A stretch of DNA of 64,000 nt from Acidobacteriota bacterium (lineage in GTDB: Bacteria; Acidobacteriota; Terriglobia; Acidiferrales; UBA7541): assembly GCA_016201285.1 (NCBI GenBank), contig JACQDE010000033.1, positions 1 to 64,000 on the forward strand, written 5' to 3'. The notes under the pieces were generated by a model that was not told where the DNA came from, made no database searches, and worked only from the letters and a program-made list of their open reading frames with translations. A program made the translations under genes and the position numbers. How positions within the stretch are numbered: position 1 is the first letter of the stretch; every line of letters begins with the position of its first letter. Shown piece after piece: positions 29,211-37,493 of this stretch.

Positions 29211-29690
29211 CTACGAAGTGCCCGGGACCTTTTCCTTGTCGAGGCTGTTGATCTTATCGACGCGGCGCTGATGGCGGCCGCCGGCAAACGCGGTGTTTAG
29301 GAACTCGCGCACGATGGCAATCGTCTGCTCCTCGGGCACGACGCGGGCGCCGATGGCCAGCACGTTGGCGTCGTTGTGCTCGCGGGCCATGTGCGCGGTC
29401 ATGACGTCGTGGGCCAGCGCCGCGCGGACGCCGGGAACTTTGTTGGCGGTGATGGACATGCCGATGCCGGTGCCGCACATCAGGATGCCGACCTGCGCGC
29501 GTCCCGCTGCCACGCGCTCCGCCACCTGCCGGGCGTAGTCGGGGTAGTCCACCGACTCTTCCGACGCGGTGCCCACGTCGTCGATTTCATATCCCTGGCC
29601 GGCCAAGAATTTCTTGATGGATTCTTTGGTGTGGAATCCGGCGTGGTCGGCGCCGATGGCGATCTTCGGACGATTCGTGGAGTCGGGCAT
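29211..29690 (-). CDS. rpiB: ribose 5-phosphate isomerase B
   Basis: RpiB interconverts ribose 5-phosphate and ribulose 5-phosphate. The start ATG 29690 gives MPDSTNRPKIAIGADHAGF and 159 residues; longer frames begin upstream of the predicted -10 box. The RpiB/LacAB motifs are GADHAGFHTKESIKKFL, VGILMCGTGIGMSITANK (catalytic Cys region) and MAREHNDANVLAIGARV. A promoter (29707-29735) lies just upstream, so rpiB, glyA and the glycosyltransferase may form one transcript. Confidence 0.95.
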   Translation of the reverse strand: MPDSTNRPKIAIGADHAGFHTKESIKKFLAGQGYEIDDVGTASEESVDYPDYARQVAERVAAGRAQVGILMCGTGIGMSITANKVPGVRAALAHDVMTAHMAREHNDANVLAIGARVVPEEQTIAIVREFLNTAFAGGRHQRRVDKINSLDKEKVPGTS

Positions 29691-29706
29691 CAACAGTCTC
29701 GATGCG

Positions 29707-29735
29707 ATTCTATCGGAGTCGGCAGGAGCTTTCAA
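29707..29735 (-). promoter_or_regulatory. predicted rpiB promoter
   Basis: On the minus strand TTGAAA (29730-29735) and TAGAAT (29707-29712) are 17 bp apart. The predicted transcription start is about 10 bp before the rpiB ATG at 29690, which supports that start and implies a very short leader. Confidence 0.6.
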
Positions 29736-29801
29736 ATGCATTGCGGCGCACGGACGCCAAATCACGCCGCAGGAAACGCGGCGGCGCCGCGGTGCATCCC
29801 A

Positions 29802-29830
29802 TTGACACCGGGCGAGGCTGCGTCTAGGCT
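29802..29830 (+). promoter_or_regulatory. predicted promoter of the 29888 gene
   Basis: TTGACA (29802-29807), 17-bp spacer, TAGGCT (29825-29830). The predicted start of transcription is about 50 bp before the ATG at 29888. The same TTGACA-N17-TAGGCT layout occurs before proS. Confidence 0.65.
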
Positions 29831-29887
29831 ACTGGCGCGGCGCAAGCCGCCATGCGTTTCACACACAAAGACGTGAGAGTGACGACA

Positions 29888-30754
29888 ATGAGAAACCATC
29901 TGCTGGCCATCCTGATTTCGGCTGCTCTGATTCCTGGTTTGACCGCTCCGCTCCGCGCGGGCGACGAGAAGCTCAAGCCCGAAGACGTGGTGGCGAAGCA
30001 CCTGGCCTCCCTCGGCGCCCCCGAAAAACGCGCCGCCGTTAAGACGCGCGTCGCCGAGGGCGCCTCGACGTTGAAGATCATTGTCGGCGGCACCGGCGAG
30101 ACCGACGGCCGCGCCGCCTTCCTCTCCGAAGGAAACAAGGTGCGCATCGGCCTGCCGACCGACAAGTTCGACTACTGGGGCGAACAGTTCGGCTTCGACG
30201 GCAGCAAAACCGAAGTGGCCTTCGTCCAGCCCAGCCGCCGCTCTCAGCTTGGCGATTTTGTCCGCCGCTACGACCAGATCCTGAAGGAAGGTCTTGTCGG
30301 CGGGGCGCTGACCACCGCCTGGCCGCTGCTGGACCTCGCCGGGCGCCAGCCCAAGCTCTCCTATGACGGCCTGAAGAAAGTGGATGGCAAGCAGCTCCAC
30401 CGCATCAAATACGTCATGAAGAAGGGGCAGGGCGAAGTGGATATCTATCTCTACTTCGAGCCGGAAACCTTCCGGCACGTGCGCACGAGCTACAACGTGG
30501 TGCGCTCCTCGCCCATCGGCGCGGACATTACCCAGTCCTCGCAGCAGCAGGAAACACGGTTTCTGCTCGAGGAAATCTTCTCCGACTTCAAGGAAGTGGA
30601 CGGCGTGACGCTGCCGATGTCGTGGACGCTCAAGCAGACCAACCAGACCGGGCAGCGCACCATCATCGCGCAGCACGAGGTGAAACTCTCCCGCGTCAGC
30701 CACAACGTCGCCATCCCGGCCAAGGACTTCGTGATCGAGCTCCGCGCCAAGTAG
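29888..30754 (+). CDS. exported protein of unknown function
   Basis: The 288-residue protein starts with a signal peptide (MRNHLLAILISAALIPGLTA, cleavage probably after LRA at about residue 24). The mature part is rich in strands with alternating charged residues (RHVRTSYNVVRSSPIGADIT, VDIYLYFEPETF), which suggests a periplasmic beta-sheet fold of the LolA/LppX type; this is inference. An upstream ATG at 29852 would add 12 hydrophilic residues before the signal peptide and is less likely. It stands alone behind a good promoter. Confidence 0.75.
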   Translation: MRNHLLAILISAALIPGLTAPLRAGDEKLKPEDVVAKHLASLGAPEKRAAVKTRVAEGASTLKIIVGGTGETDGRAAFLSEGNKVRIGLPTDKFDYWGEQFGFDGSKTEVAFVQPSRRSQLGDFVRRYDQILKEGLVGGALTTAWPLLDLAGRQPKLSYDGLKKVDGKQLHRIKYVMKKGQGEVDIYLYFEPETFRHVRTSYNVVRSSPIGADITQSSQQQETRFLLEEIFSDFKEVDGVTLPMSWTLKQTNQTGQRTIIAQHEVKLSRVSHNVAIPAKDFVIELRAK

Positions 30755-30780
30755 CACCGCTGCTTTCGCCGCGGCGGTAG

Positions 30781-31360
30781 TGTCCTAATTTGAATTTATG
30801 CCCAACCAATTTACACTCCCGCATATTTTCCGACACTGAAAGGGGCGTCTATGGCGTTCGCACCGAACTTTGACGAGAACATGAAAAAAGTCTTGGACAA
30901 GAAAGCTCCTGAGTATAAGTGGATTCCTGGTTGGCATCCGAAAGGTGAGCGTTGGAAGGTGGACGTGGCAGGGCTTCCAAAGCGTGGAGGTCGTCCCCTT
31001 GTTTTGGTCGAAGCCGAGCTGAAAAGAGACGACCCGGTTGGAAATGTCGTTAAGGTCTGGCGCTGGGCGCGTGATGGGAATAACACACAGCGAATCTTGT
31101 TTGTGCAGGCGTTTTCCAAACACTATTGGCAGACCAAAGTCAGACAGCGAGAGCGCGCAATTTTTGTTGGCGAGCAGATGATGGACGACCGAAGGCTGCA
31201 CATTAAGTATGAATGGACACGAATGAAGTACAGACCCAAGATGGTTCGCGGCCATCGCACAAAAGAAGGGGCGGGTCGCATGGTCCTTGCCGCACAACTT
31301 CTTGCAAAGAAAGTTGCTAGACTGGTTCATCCAACCTAATCGTCAAGTCAAATTAGGACA
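30781..31360. mobile_element. 580-bp cassette bounded by 13-bp perfect inverted repeats
   Basis: TGTCCTAATTTGA at 30781-30793 is matched exactly by its reverse complement at 31348-31360. Between them lies one gene (30851-31339) with lower GC than the surrounding sequence. No transposase is encoded and no clear target duplication is visible, so movement would need an enzyme in trans. The right end sits about 20 bp before the proS promoter. Whether it is a mobile unit is inference from the repeats and composition. Confidence 0.6.
30851..31339 (+). CDS. PD-(D/E)XK-like protein of unknown function
   Basis: This 162-residue protein is not one I recognise by name. It begins MAFAPNFDENMKKVLDKKAP after an AAAGGGG site. 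The stretch W-K-V-D38-V...LVLVE54-A-E56-L-K58 fits the core of PD-(D/E)XK nuclease folds (Asp, then Glu-x-Lys on the next strand). The following helix (VVKVWRWARDG) and a Lys/Arg-rich C-terminus are also compatible. It fills a cassette with inverted repeats, is lower in GC, and has no methyltransferase neighbour. Nuclease activity is inferred only. Confidence 0.7.
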   Translation: MAFAPNFDENMKKVLDKKAPEYKWIPGWHPKGERWKVDVAGLPKRGGRPLVLVEAELKRDDPVGNVVKVWRWARDGNNTQRILFVQAFSKHYWQTKVRQRERAIFVGEQMMDDRRLHIKYEWTRMKYRPKMVRGHRTKEGAGRMVLAAQLLAKKVARLVHPT

Positions 31361-31380
31361 GCACTCCGCGGCGCCTTCGG

Positions 31381-31409
31381 TTGACAAGGTGTGGGGCGTC
31401 CGATAGGCT
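31381..31409 (+). promoter_or_regulatory. predicted proS promoter
   Basis: TTGACA (31381-31386), 17 bp, TAGGCT (31404-31409), identical in both boxes to the 29802 promoter. It is followed by a purine-rich leader (31425-31480) and a CCCGAT...ATCGGGA hairpin repeat (about 31512-31534) before proS. Confidence 0.6.
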
Positions 31410-31563
31410 TTTCGCTTCAAGAAGGCAGAAATCAGAAGTCAGAACTCAGAACTCAGAAATCAGAATTCAGAAATCAGAACATAAGACGCAGATGGAAGAA
31501 GCAGATTCTTCGTCCCGATAGAAAGCATCGGGACTCAGAATGACAAGACAGGCGGATGGACGA

Positions 31564-33003
31564 ATGGCGGACCTGAAGCTGCCGACGCGGGCGGAAGATT
31601 TTTCCGAGTGGTACAACCAGCTTGTGCTGCGGGCGGAGCTGGCGGACTACGCGCCGGTGCGCGGGTGCATGATCGTCCGGCCCTACGGCTGGACGCTGTG
31701 GGAAAACATCCAGCAGGCGCTTGACCGGCGCTTCAAGGCCACCGGCCACGTCAACGCCGCCTTCCCGCTATTCATTCCCAAGAGCTTCATCGAAAAAGAA
31801 AAATCGCATGTCGCCGGCTTCTCGCCGGAGCTGGCGGTGGTGACCATCGGCGGCGGAGAAGAGCTCACCGAGCCGCTCGTCGTGCGGCCCACGTCGGAGA
31901 CAATCATCGGCCACGCCTACGCCAAGTGGATTCAGTCCTACCGCGACCTGCCGGTGCTGATCAACTGCTGGAACAGCGTGGTGCGCTGGGAGCTGCGCAC
32001 GAAACTCTTCCTGCGGACGCTCGAGTTTTTCTGGCATGAGGGTCACACGGCGCACGCCACCGCCGAGGAAGCCGAAGCGGAAACGCGCCAGATGCTGGAC
32101 ATCTACGCCGACTTCGCCGTCAACGACGCGGCCATTCCGGTGATCCCCGGGCGCAAGTCGGAAGCCGAGCGCTTCGCCGGCGCGGAGATCACCTACTCGA
32201 TCGAAGCAATGATGGGCGACGGCAAGGCGCTGCAGTCGGGCACGTCGCACAACCTCGGCCAGAATTTCGCCAAGGCGTTTGAGATCCGCTATCTGGACCA
32301 GAAGGGCGAGCTGCAACATTGCTGGACGACGTCCTGGGGCCTCTCAACGCGCTTCATCGGCGCGATCATCATGGTGCACGGCGACGATCAGGGGCTGATC
32401 CTGCCGCCGAAGCTCGCGCCGTATCAGATCGTCATCGTGCCCATCTGGAAGAGCGACGAGGAAAAATCCGCGGTGATGAGCGCGGTGAAAGAAATTCGCG
32501 CGCAGCTTGCCGCCGCCGGCTTCCGCGTGAAGACCGACGAGCGCGAAGGCATGTCTCCCGGGTTTAAGTTTAACGACTGGGAAATGCGCGGCGTGCCGCT
32601 GCGCATCGAGGTGGGACCGAAGGACGTGGCCAAGGGCACGGTGGTGCTCGCGCGGCGGGATAAGCCCGGCCGGGAAGGGAAAGCGTTCGTCGGGCGCGAC
32701 AATTTGTGTAATGCGGCCGGCAAATTGCTTGATGAAATTCACATCGCTCTCTACGAGCGCGCCCTGGCCTTCCGCAAGGCCAACACCGCCGAGACGAGCG
32801 AGTACGCCGACTTCAAGGTGGCCGTCGAAAAAGGCTTCGCGCTTTCTCACTGGTGCGGCAGCGCGGAGTGCGAAGAGAAAATCAAGGACGAAACCAAGGC
32901 CACCATGCGCTGCATCCCTCTCGACCAGGCGGGCGGGGAAGGCCAGTGCGTCTATTGCCGGCGGCCTGCGCGCGAGAAGGCCATCTTCGCCAAAGCGTAT
33001 TAG
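31564..33003 (+). CDS. proS: prolyl-tRNA synthetase, archaeal/eukaryotic-type
   Basis: ProS charges tRNA-Pro. The 479-residue product is the short form without the bacterial editing insertion; it has class II motifs (RGCMIVRPYGWTLWENIQ, RPTSETIIGHAYAKWI, FLRTLEFFWHEGHTAH), an anticodon-binding domain, and the C-terminal zinc/Tyr-ended domain (FAKAY) of the archaeal/eukaryotic group. I chose ATG 31564 (MADLKLPTRAEDFSEWYNQ) because the ATG at 31540 lies inside a dispersed CAGAATGACA repeat. It has its own promoter. Confidence 0.94.
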   Translation: MADLKLPTRAEDFSEWYNQLVLRAELADYAPVRGCMIVRPYGWTLWENIQQALDRRFKATGHVNAAFPLFIPKSFIEKEKSHVAGFSPELAVVTIGGGEELTEPLVVRPTSETIIGHAYAKWIQSYRDLPVLINCWNSVVRWELRTKLFLRTLEFFWHEGHTAHATAEEAEAETRQMLDIYADFAVNDAAIPVIPGRKSEAERFAGAEITYSIEAMMGDGKALQSGTSHNLGQNFAKAFEIRYLDQKGELQHCWTTSWGLSTRFIGAIIMVHGDDQGLILPPKLAPYQIVIVPIWKSDEEKSAVMSAVKEIRAQLAAAGFRVKTDEREGMSPGFKFNDWEMRGVPLRIEVGPKDVAKGTVVLARRDKPGREGKAFVGRDNLCNAAGKLLDEIHIALYERALAFRKANTAETSEYADFKVAVEKGFALSHWCGSAECEEKIKDETKATMRCIPLDQAGGEGQCVYCRRPAREKAIFAKAY

Positions 33004-33122
33004 CAGAAGGTCACGCGCCGCCGCGCCACTGCTCGACACCTGCCCAAGCGAGTGCTACGATTTTCCTTCCGGTTGCCCAGCCCGGCCGGTTTGTGCAGCA
33101 AATCCGTTTCGGGAGAGTGTTC

Positions 33123-33503
33123 ATGAGCGGTAATCACCAGCGCGGCACAGGCAAGATCAAGGCGATTTTCACTCTACTGGTCCTGGCTGTCCTCTTCTAT
33201 GCGCTTTTCCAGGTCGCGCCGGCCTTCATGGACAACTACTGGGTCCAGGACACCATGGTCAGCGAGGCGCGCACGGCCGCGGTCAGCCACAAAAGCGAGG
33301 AAGATGTCCGCGAGGTCATCTGGAAGGTCGTCCGGGAACGCGAGATCAAGGCCACTCCGCCCATCCGGCGCGAAGACATCCGGGTGGAATACACCGGGCG
33401 CGCCGTCAATATCGGCCTGAAGTACACGGTAGTCGTGAACCTCTATTTCTATCAGTTTTCACTCAACTTTACTCCGAGCGCCGGCGATCGCCCCATCATC
33501 TAG
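33123..33503 (+). CDS. small single-pass membrane protein (DUF4845-like)
   Basis: The 126-residue protein starts at ATG 33123 (MSGNHQRGTGKIKAIFTLLV). One membrane segment (about residues 12-32) is followed by an extracytoplasmic domain of about 90 residues with helix (VREVIWKVVREREIKA) and strand (IRVEYTGRAVNIGLKYTVVV) content, ending in a hydrophobic FYQFSLNFTPS stretch. The layout resembles the DUF4845 group of small anchored proteins, but this is only by appearance. No function can be given. Confidence 0.75.
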   Translation: MSGNHQRGTGKIKAIFTLLVLAVLFYALFQVAPAFMDNYWVQDTMVSEARTAAVSHKSEEDVREVIWKVVREREIKATPPIRREDIRVEYTGRAVNIGLKYTVVVNLYFYQFSLNFTPSAGDRPII

Positions 33504-33627
33504 CCGCCGGCCGTCCAGCCTTCAACCGGAGCAGGCCCGTCGTGACCGGCGCTAACCATCGCCCCCCAGCCCGCATCGTAGTTCCCAGGCCGGACTCTTC
33601 TTCCGGCACGCACAGGGTAGGGTAGAT

Positions 33628-36363
33628 TTGCGCGTACGCATCGGCAAAGGTTTCTGGTCCTCGCGGTTCGGACTGACGCTCCTGGGGATTTTTCTCTTTC
33701 TCTTCCTGTCCGGCGCCGCCGTCTTCACCTATTACTACGTCAAGTATGCCCGGATGATTGACGAGCGGCTGTCCGGCCAGGTGTTCGCGAACACCTCCCG
33801 CGTCTTCACCGGCCCGCGCCGCATCGCCGCCGGCCAGGCGGCCACGCCGGCGGAACTGGCGTCGTATCTCCAGCGCGCCGGCTACACCGATGCCGAGGTC
33901 AACGGCGCGCCGGGCCGCTATCGCCTTTTCGCTTCTGCGCTCGAAGTACGCCCCTCGGCGGGCTCCTACTTCGGAGCGGGGCCGGCTCTGCGCATCGAGT
34001 TTTCCTCCGGCGCGGTGGACCGCATCGTCAACCTCCGCGATGGCGGCACGCTGGAGAGCGCCGAGCTCGAGCCGGAGCTGCTCACCAACCTCTTTGACGT
34101 TTCCCGCGAGAAGCGCCGTCCGGTGCGCTTCGACGACCTGCCGAAGCACCTCGTGGACGCGGTGCTCTCTGCCGAGGACAAACGCTTCTTCGAGCATCCC
34201 GGCTTCGACCCCATCCGCATTCTGGGCGCGGCGTGGGCCAACGTGCGCCGCTCCGACCGCACCGAGGGCGCCAGCACCATTTCCATGCAGGTGGCCCGGA
34301 GCTACTTCTTCACAACCGAGCGCACGTGGAAGCGGAAAGCGGCGGAGACGCTGGTGGCCCTGCAACTCGAGCAGCGCTTCACCAAGCAGCAGATCTTCGA
34401 GCTGTACGCCAACCAGGTTTATCTCGGCAACCGCGGGAGCTTCGCCATCCGCGGCTTCGGTGAGGCGGCCCGCGCTTATTTTGGAAAAGACGTCCGCGAC
34501 CTCTCTCTCTCCGAAGCCGCGTTCCTGGCCGGCATCGCGCGCGCGCCCAACCGCTACTCTTCGGCCGAGCGCCATCTCGAGCGCGCCAACGAAGCGCGCG
34601 ACCGCGTCCTCGCCCAGATGGTGGAGAACGGCCAAGCCTCCGTCGAAGCAGCCGTCGCCGCGAAAAAGGCGCCCTGGCACATCCTGAGCGGCACGCTTGA
34701 AACCAGCGCCGCGCCGTACTTTGTGGACATGGTCAAGGACCATCTGCTTGAAAAAATCACCGAAGCCGACCTCGTCTCCCAGAGCTACCGCATCTACACC
34801 ACGCTGGATACCGACCTGCAACGCGCCGCCGCGGAAGCGATGGATGCGGGCCTGCGCGAAATTGACAAGCAGCTCGCGCGGCGCTACGAGCGCTGGCGGA
34901 TGGAGCAGAAGAAGACCGGGGAGCCCGCGCCGCTGGCGCAGGTGGCGCTCGTCGCGCTCGACCCGCGGACCGGCGAAATCAAGGCGCTCATCGGCGGACG
35001 CAACTACGGCCTGAGCCAGCTCAACCGCGCGCTCGCCCGCCGCCAGCCCGGCTCCGCCTTCAAGCCTTTTGTCTATGCCGCCGCCTTCGGCAACGCCATT
35101 GACGGCCTCGACCCGGTGATCACGCCGGTCACCACCGTCGTGGACGAACCCACCACGTTCCACTTCGACGACAAGGAATACACGCCCAACAACTACGGCG
35201 AGCAGTTCTACGGCACGGTCACGCTCCGCGATGCGCTCAAGCGCTCCCTCAACGTGGCCACGGTGAAGGTGGCGGAGATGGTCGGCTACGCGCGGGTGGT
35301 GGAAATGGCCCGCCAGCTCGGGCTGGACCCGAAGATCCAGGCGACTCCGGCGGTAGCGCTCGGCGCCTATGAGATGACGCCGCTCGACGTCGCGGCCGGG
35401 TACACGGTCTTCGCCAACGGCGGCGAACGCGCCGAGCCGATGTTCCTTCGCAGCGTGGTCTCCGCCGAAGGCATCGCGCTGGAGCGCGCCGCGCCGCGCA
35501 CGCGACCCGCGCTCGACCCGCGCATCGCCTACCTCGTCACCAACCTGCTGGAGGAAGTCGTCAACCACGGCACCGCCGCCGGCGTTCGCGCCCGCGGTTT
35601 CACCGCGCCCGCTGCGGGCAAGACCGGCACCTCCCACGACGGCTGGTTTGCCGGCTTCACCAGCAATCTGCTCTGCGTTGTCTGGGTGGGCTTCGACGAC
35701 AACCGCGAGCTGGGGCTCGCCGGATCGGCGTCGGCCGCACCCATCTGGGCGGAGTTCATGAAGCGCGCCACCGCGCTGCCCGGCTATCGCAATACGCAGG
35801 AGTTCGAGCCGCCGCCCGGCGTTATCACGGCGCTGATTGATCCGGAGACGCTGCAGCTCGCCACCCCCGCGTGTCCCGCGCCCCGCGAGGAAGTTTTCAT
35901 CGAAGGCACCGAGCCGAAGGACTTTTGCCCGCGTCACGGCGGCCGCTCGCTGGCGCAGTCCGCCGGCGGCGACTCCTGGCTGGCGCGCATCTTCGGTGGC
36001 AAGAAACAACCGCCGGCAGAGCCAGCGCCCGGCGCCGGCGCGCCCGCGGCTGAAAACTCTCCGGCGCCGGGATCCGCCGAAGCAAAGCCCGGCGCTCCGT
36101 CCGCTGCCGCGCGGCCCGCATCGAAACCTCGCTCGGCGTCCAGGCCGCCGGCAAAAGGCGCTGCGGACAGTTCGTCCCAGCAAACTGCCCCGCCACAGGA
36201 ACAGAAGAGCATCTGGCGGCGTCTTTTTGGTATCTTTGGGGGCGGAAAGAAGGACACCCCCAAGGGGCCGCCGACGGGGGAACCGGCGAAAGAGAAGAAG
36301 GATAAGGCGGCGCCGCGTCCTGCCAAACGGGAGCCTGGCGCCGGAGAAGGGAAATTGCCATGA
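33628..36363 (+). CDS. bifunctional penicillin-binding protein 1A
   Basis: This 911-residue class A PBP polymerises and crosslinks peptidoglycan. It has a membrane anchor (about residues 12-35), a GT51 domain with S-A-E183-D-KRFFEHPGFD (catalytic Glu) and EGASTISMQVARSYF, and a transpeptidase domain with S476-A-F-K479 and K665-T-G-T. The TTG start at 33628 follows AGGGTAGGGTAGA. Residues after about 770 form a Pro/Ala-rich tail with two similar motifs (W784-LARIFGGKK and W863-RRLFGIFGGGKK). The stop overlaps the next ATG (ATGA). Confidence 0.94.
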   Translation: MRVRIGKGFWSSRFGLTLLGIFLFLFLSGAAVFTYYYVKYARMIDERLSGQVFANTSRVFTGPRRIAAGQAATPAELASYLQRAGYTDAEVNGAPGRYRLFASALEVRPSAGSYFGAGPALRIEFSSGAVDRIVNLRDGGTLESAELEPELLTNLFDVSREKRRPVRFDDLPKHLVDAVLSAEDKRFFEHPGFDPIRILGAAWANVRRSDRTEGASTISMQVARSYFFTTERTWKRKAAETLVALQLEQRFTKQQIFELYANQVYLGNRGSFAIRGFGEAARAYFGKDVRDLSLSEAAFLAGIARAPNRYSSAERHLERANEARDRVLAQMVENGQASVEAAVAAKKAPWHILSGTLETSAAPYFVDMVKDHLLEKITEADLVSQSYRIYTTLDTDLQRAAAEAMDAGLREIDKQLARRYERWRMEQKKTGEPAPLAQVALVALDPRTGEIKALIGGRNYGLSQLNRALARRQPGSAFKPFVYAAAFGNAIDGLDPVITPVTTVVDEPTTFHFDDKEYTPNNYGEQFYGTVTLRDALKRSLNVATVKVAEMVGYARVVEMARQLGLDPKIQATPAVALGAYEMTPLDVAAGYTVFANGGERAEPMFLRSVVSAEGIALERAAPRTRPALDPRIAYLVTNLLEEVVNHGTAAGVRARGFTAPAAGKTGTSHDGWFAGFTSNLLCVVWVGFDDNRELGLAGSASAAPIWAEFMKRATALPGYRNTQEFEPPPGVITALIDPETLQLATPACPAPREEVFIEGTEPKDFCPRHGGRSLAQSAGGDSWLARIFGGKKQPPAEPAPGAGAPAAENSPAPGSAEAKPGAPSAAARPASKPRSASRPPAKGAADSSSQQTAPPQEQKSIWRRLFGIFGGGKKDTPKGPPTGEPAKEKKDKAAPRPAKREPGAGEGKLP

Positions 36364-37208
36364 ACGCGCCTCGTTCGGGTTCGCTCGACTCCTGTTTCCG
36401 CCGCTCTCTGCTTTTGCTCTTCGCCGCGTTCCTTGCCCGGCCCCTCCTTGCCGGAGGACTCCCGCTTTTCGCTGCGCCGCAGGCCGGACAGCAGGAATCC
36501 GCTCCGCAACAGCCCGAAGCGCGCAGCCCGCGCGAAATAGCGGAATTGAAAGCGGACATCCTCATGGCCCGGAAGATGTATTCGGATGCGATTGCCGCCT
36601 ACGAGGAGCTGCTGAAGAATGAGCCGAAGAATGCGGAGCTGCTGAACAGGATCGGCGTCTGCTACAGCCAGCTCACCAAGCTGGACAAGGCGAAAAAATA
36701 CTACGAGCGCGCCATCAAGGTTGACCCCCAATACGCTTCGGCGCTGAATAATCTGGGGACGGTGCACTTCTACCAGAAGAGATTCCGCCGGGCCGTCAAG
36801 GTGTACCAGCGGGCCATCGTTCTCCAGCCCGATTCCGCCACGTTTCACGGCAATCTCGGGCACGCCCACTTCGCGGACAAGAAATATCCGGAGGCAATCA
36901 GCTCCTTCCGGCGCGCCCTCGAGCTCGACCCGCAAGTCTTCGAGCGCCGCAGTTCGGCCGGCTCCATTCTCCAGACGCGCTCGGTGGAGCAGCGCGCCCT
37001 CTTCTACTTCTACATGGCCAAGACCTACGCCGGGCTGGGCAACGCCGAGCGCTGCGCCCATTTCCTGAAGCGCGCGATTGAAGAGGGCTACAAGGACATC
37101 GTCGCGGTGGAGAAAGACCCGGCCTTTGCCGCGGTGATCAACGACCCGCAGGTGAAGGAAGCCTTGCAGACGCCTCCGCCCGCGCCCGCCGGCAAGCCGA
37201 CCGGGTAG
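36360..37208 (+). CDS. exported TPR protein
   Basis: The 282-residue protein has a signal peptide (about residues 1-36, FRRSLLLLFAAFLARPLLAG) and then tetratricopeptide repeats at roughly residues 58-200 (AYEELLKNEPKNAELLNRIG, KKYYERAIKVDPQYASALNN, AVKVYQRAIVLQPDSATFHG). The C-terminus is Pro-rich. Its ATG overlaps the PBP1A stop by four bases, so it is translationally coupled and may act as a scaffold for cell-wall synthesis at the membrane; that role is inference. Confidence 0.85.
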   Translation: MNAPRSGSLDSCFRRSLLLLFAAFLARPLLAGGLPLFAAPQAGQQESAPQQPEARSPREIAELKADILMARKMYSDAIAAYEELLKNEPKNAELLNRIGVCYSQLTKLDKAKKYYERAIKVDPQYASALNNLGTVHFYQKRFRRAVKVYQRAIVLQPDSATFHGNLGHAHFADKKYPEAISSFRRALELDPQVFERRSSAGSILQTRSVEQRALFYFYMAKTYAGLGNAERCAHFLKRAIEEGYKDIVAVEKDPAFAAVINDPQVKEALQTPPPAPAGKPTG

Positions 37209-37280
37209 GCGTCGCGTTCTCCGCCTCCGCGCAGTTTCCGCGCCCTCTCCTTTTTCAACTGCTGTTATACTGATGGCTGC

Positions 37281-37493
37281 ATGCTGCCTCGGACCGTCCT
37301 CGTCGTGGCGCTTCCCCTGCTTGCCCTGCCGCAGGCGGGGTCCTTCGCCGCTGGTCAGGACGCGGCATCCGCGGCGTCCCGAAGCGAACTGCGCACCGCC
37401 CTGCGGCTCGATCCCGCGCCGAAAATCCGTGAAGGAGCCCGCCAGTTGCTTAGTGCGCTGGATGCCAGGAACGATGCAGGAGACCGCCGATGA
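37281..37493 (+). CDS. small exported protein coupled to nfeD (70 residues)
   Basis: This short frame begins MLPRTVLVVALPLLALPQAG, a credible signal peptide with cleavage near SFA-AG, followed by an Ala/Arg/Asp-rich ~45-residue mature part. Its TGA overlaps the nfeD ATG as ATGA (37490-37493), the same coupling used by the previous gene pair. The base bias agrees with coding. I do not recognise a family; it could be a small partner of NfeD or a leader ORF. Confidence 0.55.
   Translation: MLPRTVLVVALPLLALPQAGSFAAGQDAASAASRSELRTALRLDPAPKIREGARQLLSALDARNDAGDRR

Noticed and set aside
31361-31380. Target-site duplication of the 30781-31360 cassette
   Set aside because: Flanks (GGCGGTAG on the left, GCACTCCG on the right) share no clear direct repeat, so no duplication is claimed.
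32853-33122. N-terminal extension of the small membrane protein
   Set aside because: It overlaps the end of proS in another frame. ATG 33123 gives a sensible membrane protein.
33496-36183. 895-residue minus-strand open frame
   Set aside because: It is antisense to PBP1A, which has all catalytic motifs. Its Arg/Gly/Ala-rich composition is typical of shadows.
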